Of a DNA stretch of 64,000 bases, positions 63,003 to 64,000 are shown piece after piece. Origin of the DNA: Thermomonas sp. XSG. GTDB lineage: Bacteria; Pseudomonadota; Gammaproteobacteria; Xanthomonadales; Xanthomonadaceae. The position numbers were made by a program, and so were the translations under genes. Under the pieces are notes generated by a model that was not told where the DNA came from, searched no databases, and was given only the letters and a program-made list of their open reading frames with translations. The DNA is taken from assembly GCF_014678725.1 (NCBI RefSeq), contig NZ_CP061497.1, positions 1,132,001-1,196,000 on the forward strand. Direction: 5' to 3'. The stretch's first letter is position 1. Every line of letters begins with the position of its first letter.

Positions 63003-64000
63003 GCCTGCCCGTCATATCCCGCCGCACGCTGATGCTGGTCGCGGCCATCGTCCCGTTGGTGCTGCTTTTTGCCTGGGTCGCGGTGCGCTCCGGTCCGCTG
63101 GCGCCGGTCGAAGTCACCACCATCAGCGTGGCCAAGCGCAGCATCGCGCCGGCGCTGTACGGCATCGGCACCGTGCAGGCGCGCTACAGCTACAAAATCG
63201 GCCCGACCTACGCCGGGCGGCTGCAGCGACTGGACGTGCACGTGGGCGATGCGGTCAAGGCCGGGCAGGTGCTGGGCGCGATGGCGCCGGTGGATCTGGA
63301 CGACCGCATCGGCGCGCAGCAGGCCGCCATCGCCAGCGCGCAGGCGGCGTTGCTGCAGGCGCAGGCGCGCCAGCGTTACGCGCAGGCGCAGGCGCAGCGC
63401 TACGGCCAACTGGCACAGCAGCAGCTGGTCAGCGTGGAAACCGCCTCCGCGCGCCGGCAGGAGTTGGACGTGGCCAATGCCGGCCTGGCCGCCGCGCGCG
63501 ACGACATCCGCCGCCTGCAGGCCGAACGCGACGCGGTGCAAGCGCAGCGCGGCAACCTGGCGCTGGTGGCGCCGGTGGACGGGCTGGTGGTGGCGCGCAA
63601 CGCCGACCCCGGCACCACGCTGGTGGCAGGGCAGGCGGTGGTGGAAGTCATCGACCCGTCCAGCCTGTGGATCGACGCCCGCTTCGACCAGATCGCCGCC
63701 GGTGGGCTGGCCGCGGGCCTGTCCGCCGATATCACCCTACGCTCCGGGCCGGACGGCGCGCACGCGGGCACGGTGCTGCGCACCGAGCCGGTGGCCGACG
63801 CGGTGACCGAGGAAACCCGCGCCAAGATCGTGTTCGCCAGCCTGCCCAAGCCGCTGCCACCGCTGGGCGAACTGGCTGAAGTGACCGTGCGCCTGCCGGC
63901 GCAGGCGGCGATGCCCGCCATTCCCAACGCCACCATCCGCACCGTGGGTGGCCAGCGCGGCGTGTGGAAGCTGGTCAATGGCGAACTCGAGTTCGCGCCA
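62999..64000 (+). CDS. RND efflux membrane fusion protein (partial, 3' end outside window)
   Basis: From the ATG at 62999, 334 codons are present and the frame is open at the window end. The product has one N-terminal transmembrane anchor (TLMLVAAIVPLVLLFAWVAV). It has split lipoyl half-motifs (YKIGPTYAGRLQRLDVHVGD and LVAPVDGLVVARNADPGT) around a Gln/Ala-rich alpha-hairpin. It overlaps the TetR gene by 4 bases. A pump gene is expected downstream outside the window. Confidence 0.93.
   Translation, partial: MSLPVISRRTLMLVAAIVPLVLLFAWVAVRSGPLAPVEVTTISVAKRSIAPALYGIGTVQARYSYKIGPTYAGRLQRLDVHVGDAVKAGQVLGAMAPVDLDDRIGAQQAAIASAQAALLQAQARQRYAQAQAQRYGQLAQQQLVSVETASARRQELDVANAGLAAARDDIRRLQAERDAVQAQRGNLALVAPVDGLVVARNADPGTTLVAGQAVVEVIDPSSLWIDARFDQIAAGGLAAGLSADITLRSGPDGAHAGTVLRTEPVADAVTEETRAKIVFASLPKPLPPLGELAEVTVRLPAQAAMPAIPNATIRTVGGQRGVWKLVNGELEFAP

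Overview
The window looks like chromosomal DNA from a high-GC gammaproteobacterium of the family Xanthomonadaceae (Lysobacter, Luteimonas or Thermomonas type). Three things point there: the gene order of the type II secretion locus (gspEFGHIJKLM, xpsN, gspD), which is the Xanthomonas xps arrangement; a copL-copA-copB copper locus; and an rsmI/lpoA-yraN divergent pair. Almost all of the window is core genome. I see no integrase, transposase, phage gene or CRISPR array.

Layout. 1-5.9 kb: the start of the dcw cluster (mraZ, leaving the window on the minus strand) with a clear MraZ operator, an NRDE/TANGO2 protein, RNase P RNA, rsmI divergent from lpoA-yraN, and a GlcD-type FAD oxidase. 5.9-14.1 kb: a minus-strand operon glyA-nrdR-ribD-methyltransferase-ribE-ribB-ribH-nusB-thiL, mostly with overlapping start and stop codons; it supplies one-carbon units, riboflavin and thiamine diphosphate. 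14.3-16.8 kb: ettA and pyrF. 16.9-29 kb: a complete Xps type II secretion operon ending in two translationally coupled glycosyltransferase genes. 29-38.5 kb: purL, dsbC, xerD, an RDD protein, a CPBP membrane protease and lptG-lptF. 38.7-45 kb: pepA-holC-valS and a PAS-PAS-GGDEF diguanylate cyclase. 45.2-49.3 kb: copL-copA-copB-DUF411 copper locus next to a tRNA-Met gene. 49.4-52.9 kb: rppH, a phasin, and a PlpD-like patatin autotransporter. 53-57.5 kb: an RND efflux pair. 57.6-62.3 kb: bioD and a TMEM175-like protein, a free-methionine-sulfoxide reductase and TfoX C-terminal pair, and a cobalamin riboswitch with its btuB. 62.4-64 kb: a TetR regulator and a membrane fusion protein that runs off the window.

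I did not find an obvious undescribed multi-gene system. The signals most worth checking are: a palindromic repeat that has invaded the nrdR/ribD junction and now encodes the NrdR C-terminus; a ribB whose GTP cyclohydrolase II half has lost its zinc cysteines; a GspE without the usual tetracysteine motif; two glycosyltransferases coupled to gspD; a phasin promoter covered by two identical 13-bp repeats; a 26-bp perfect inverted repeat between pepA and holC; and operator-like palindromes at 49342, 53001 and 62361. All calls are by eye from sequence; no database search was run.
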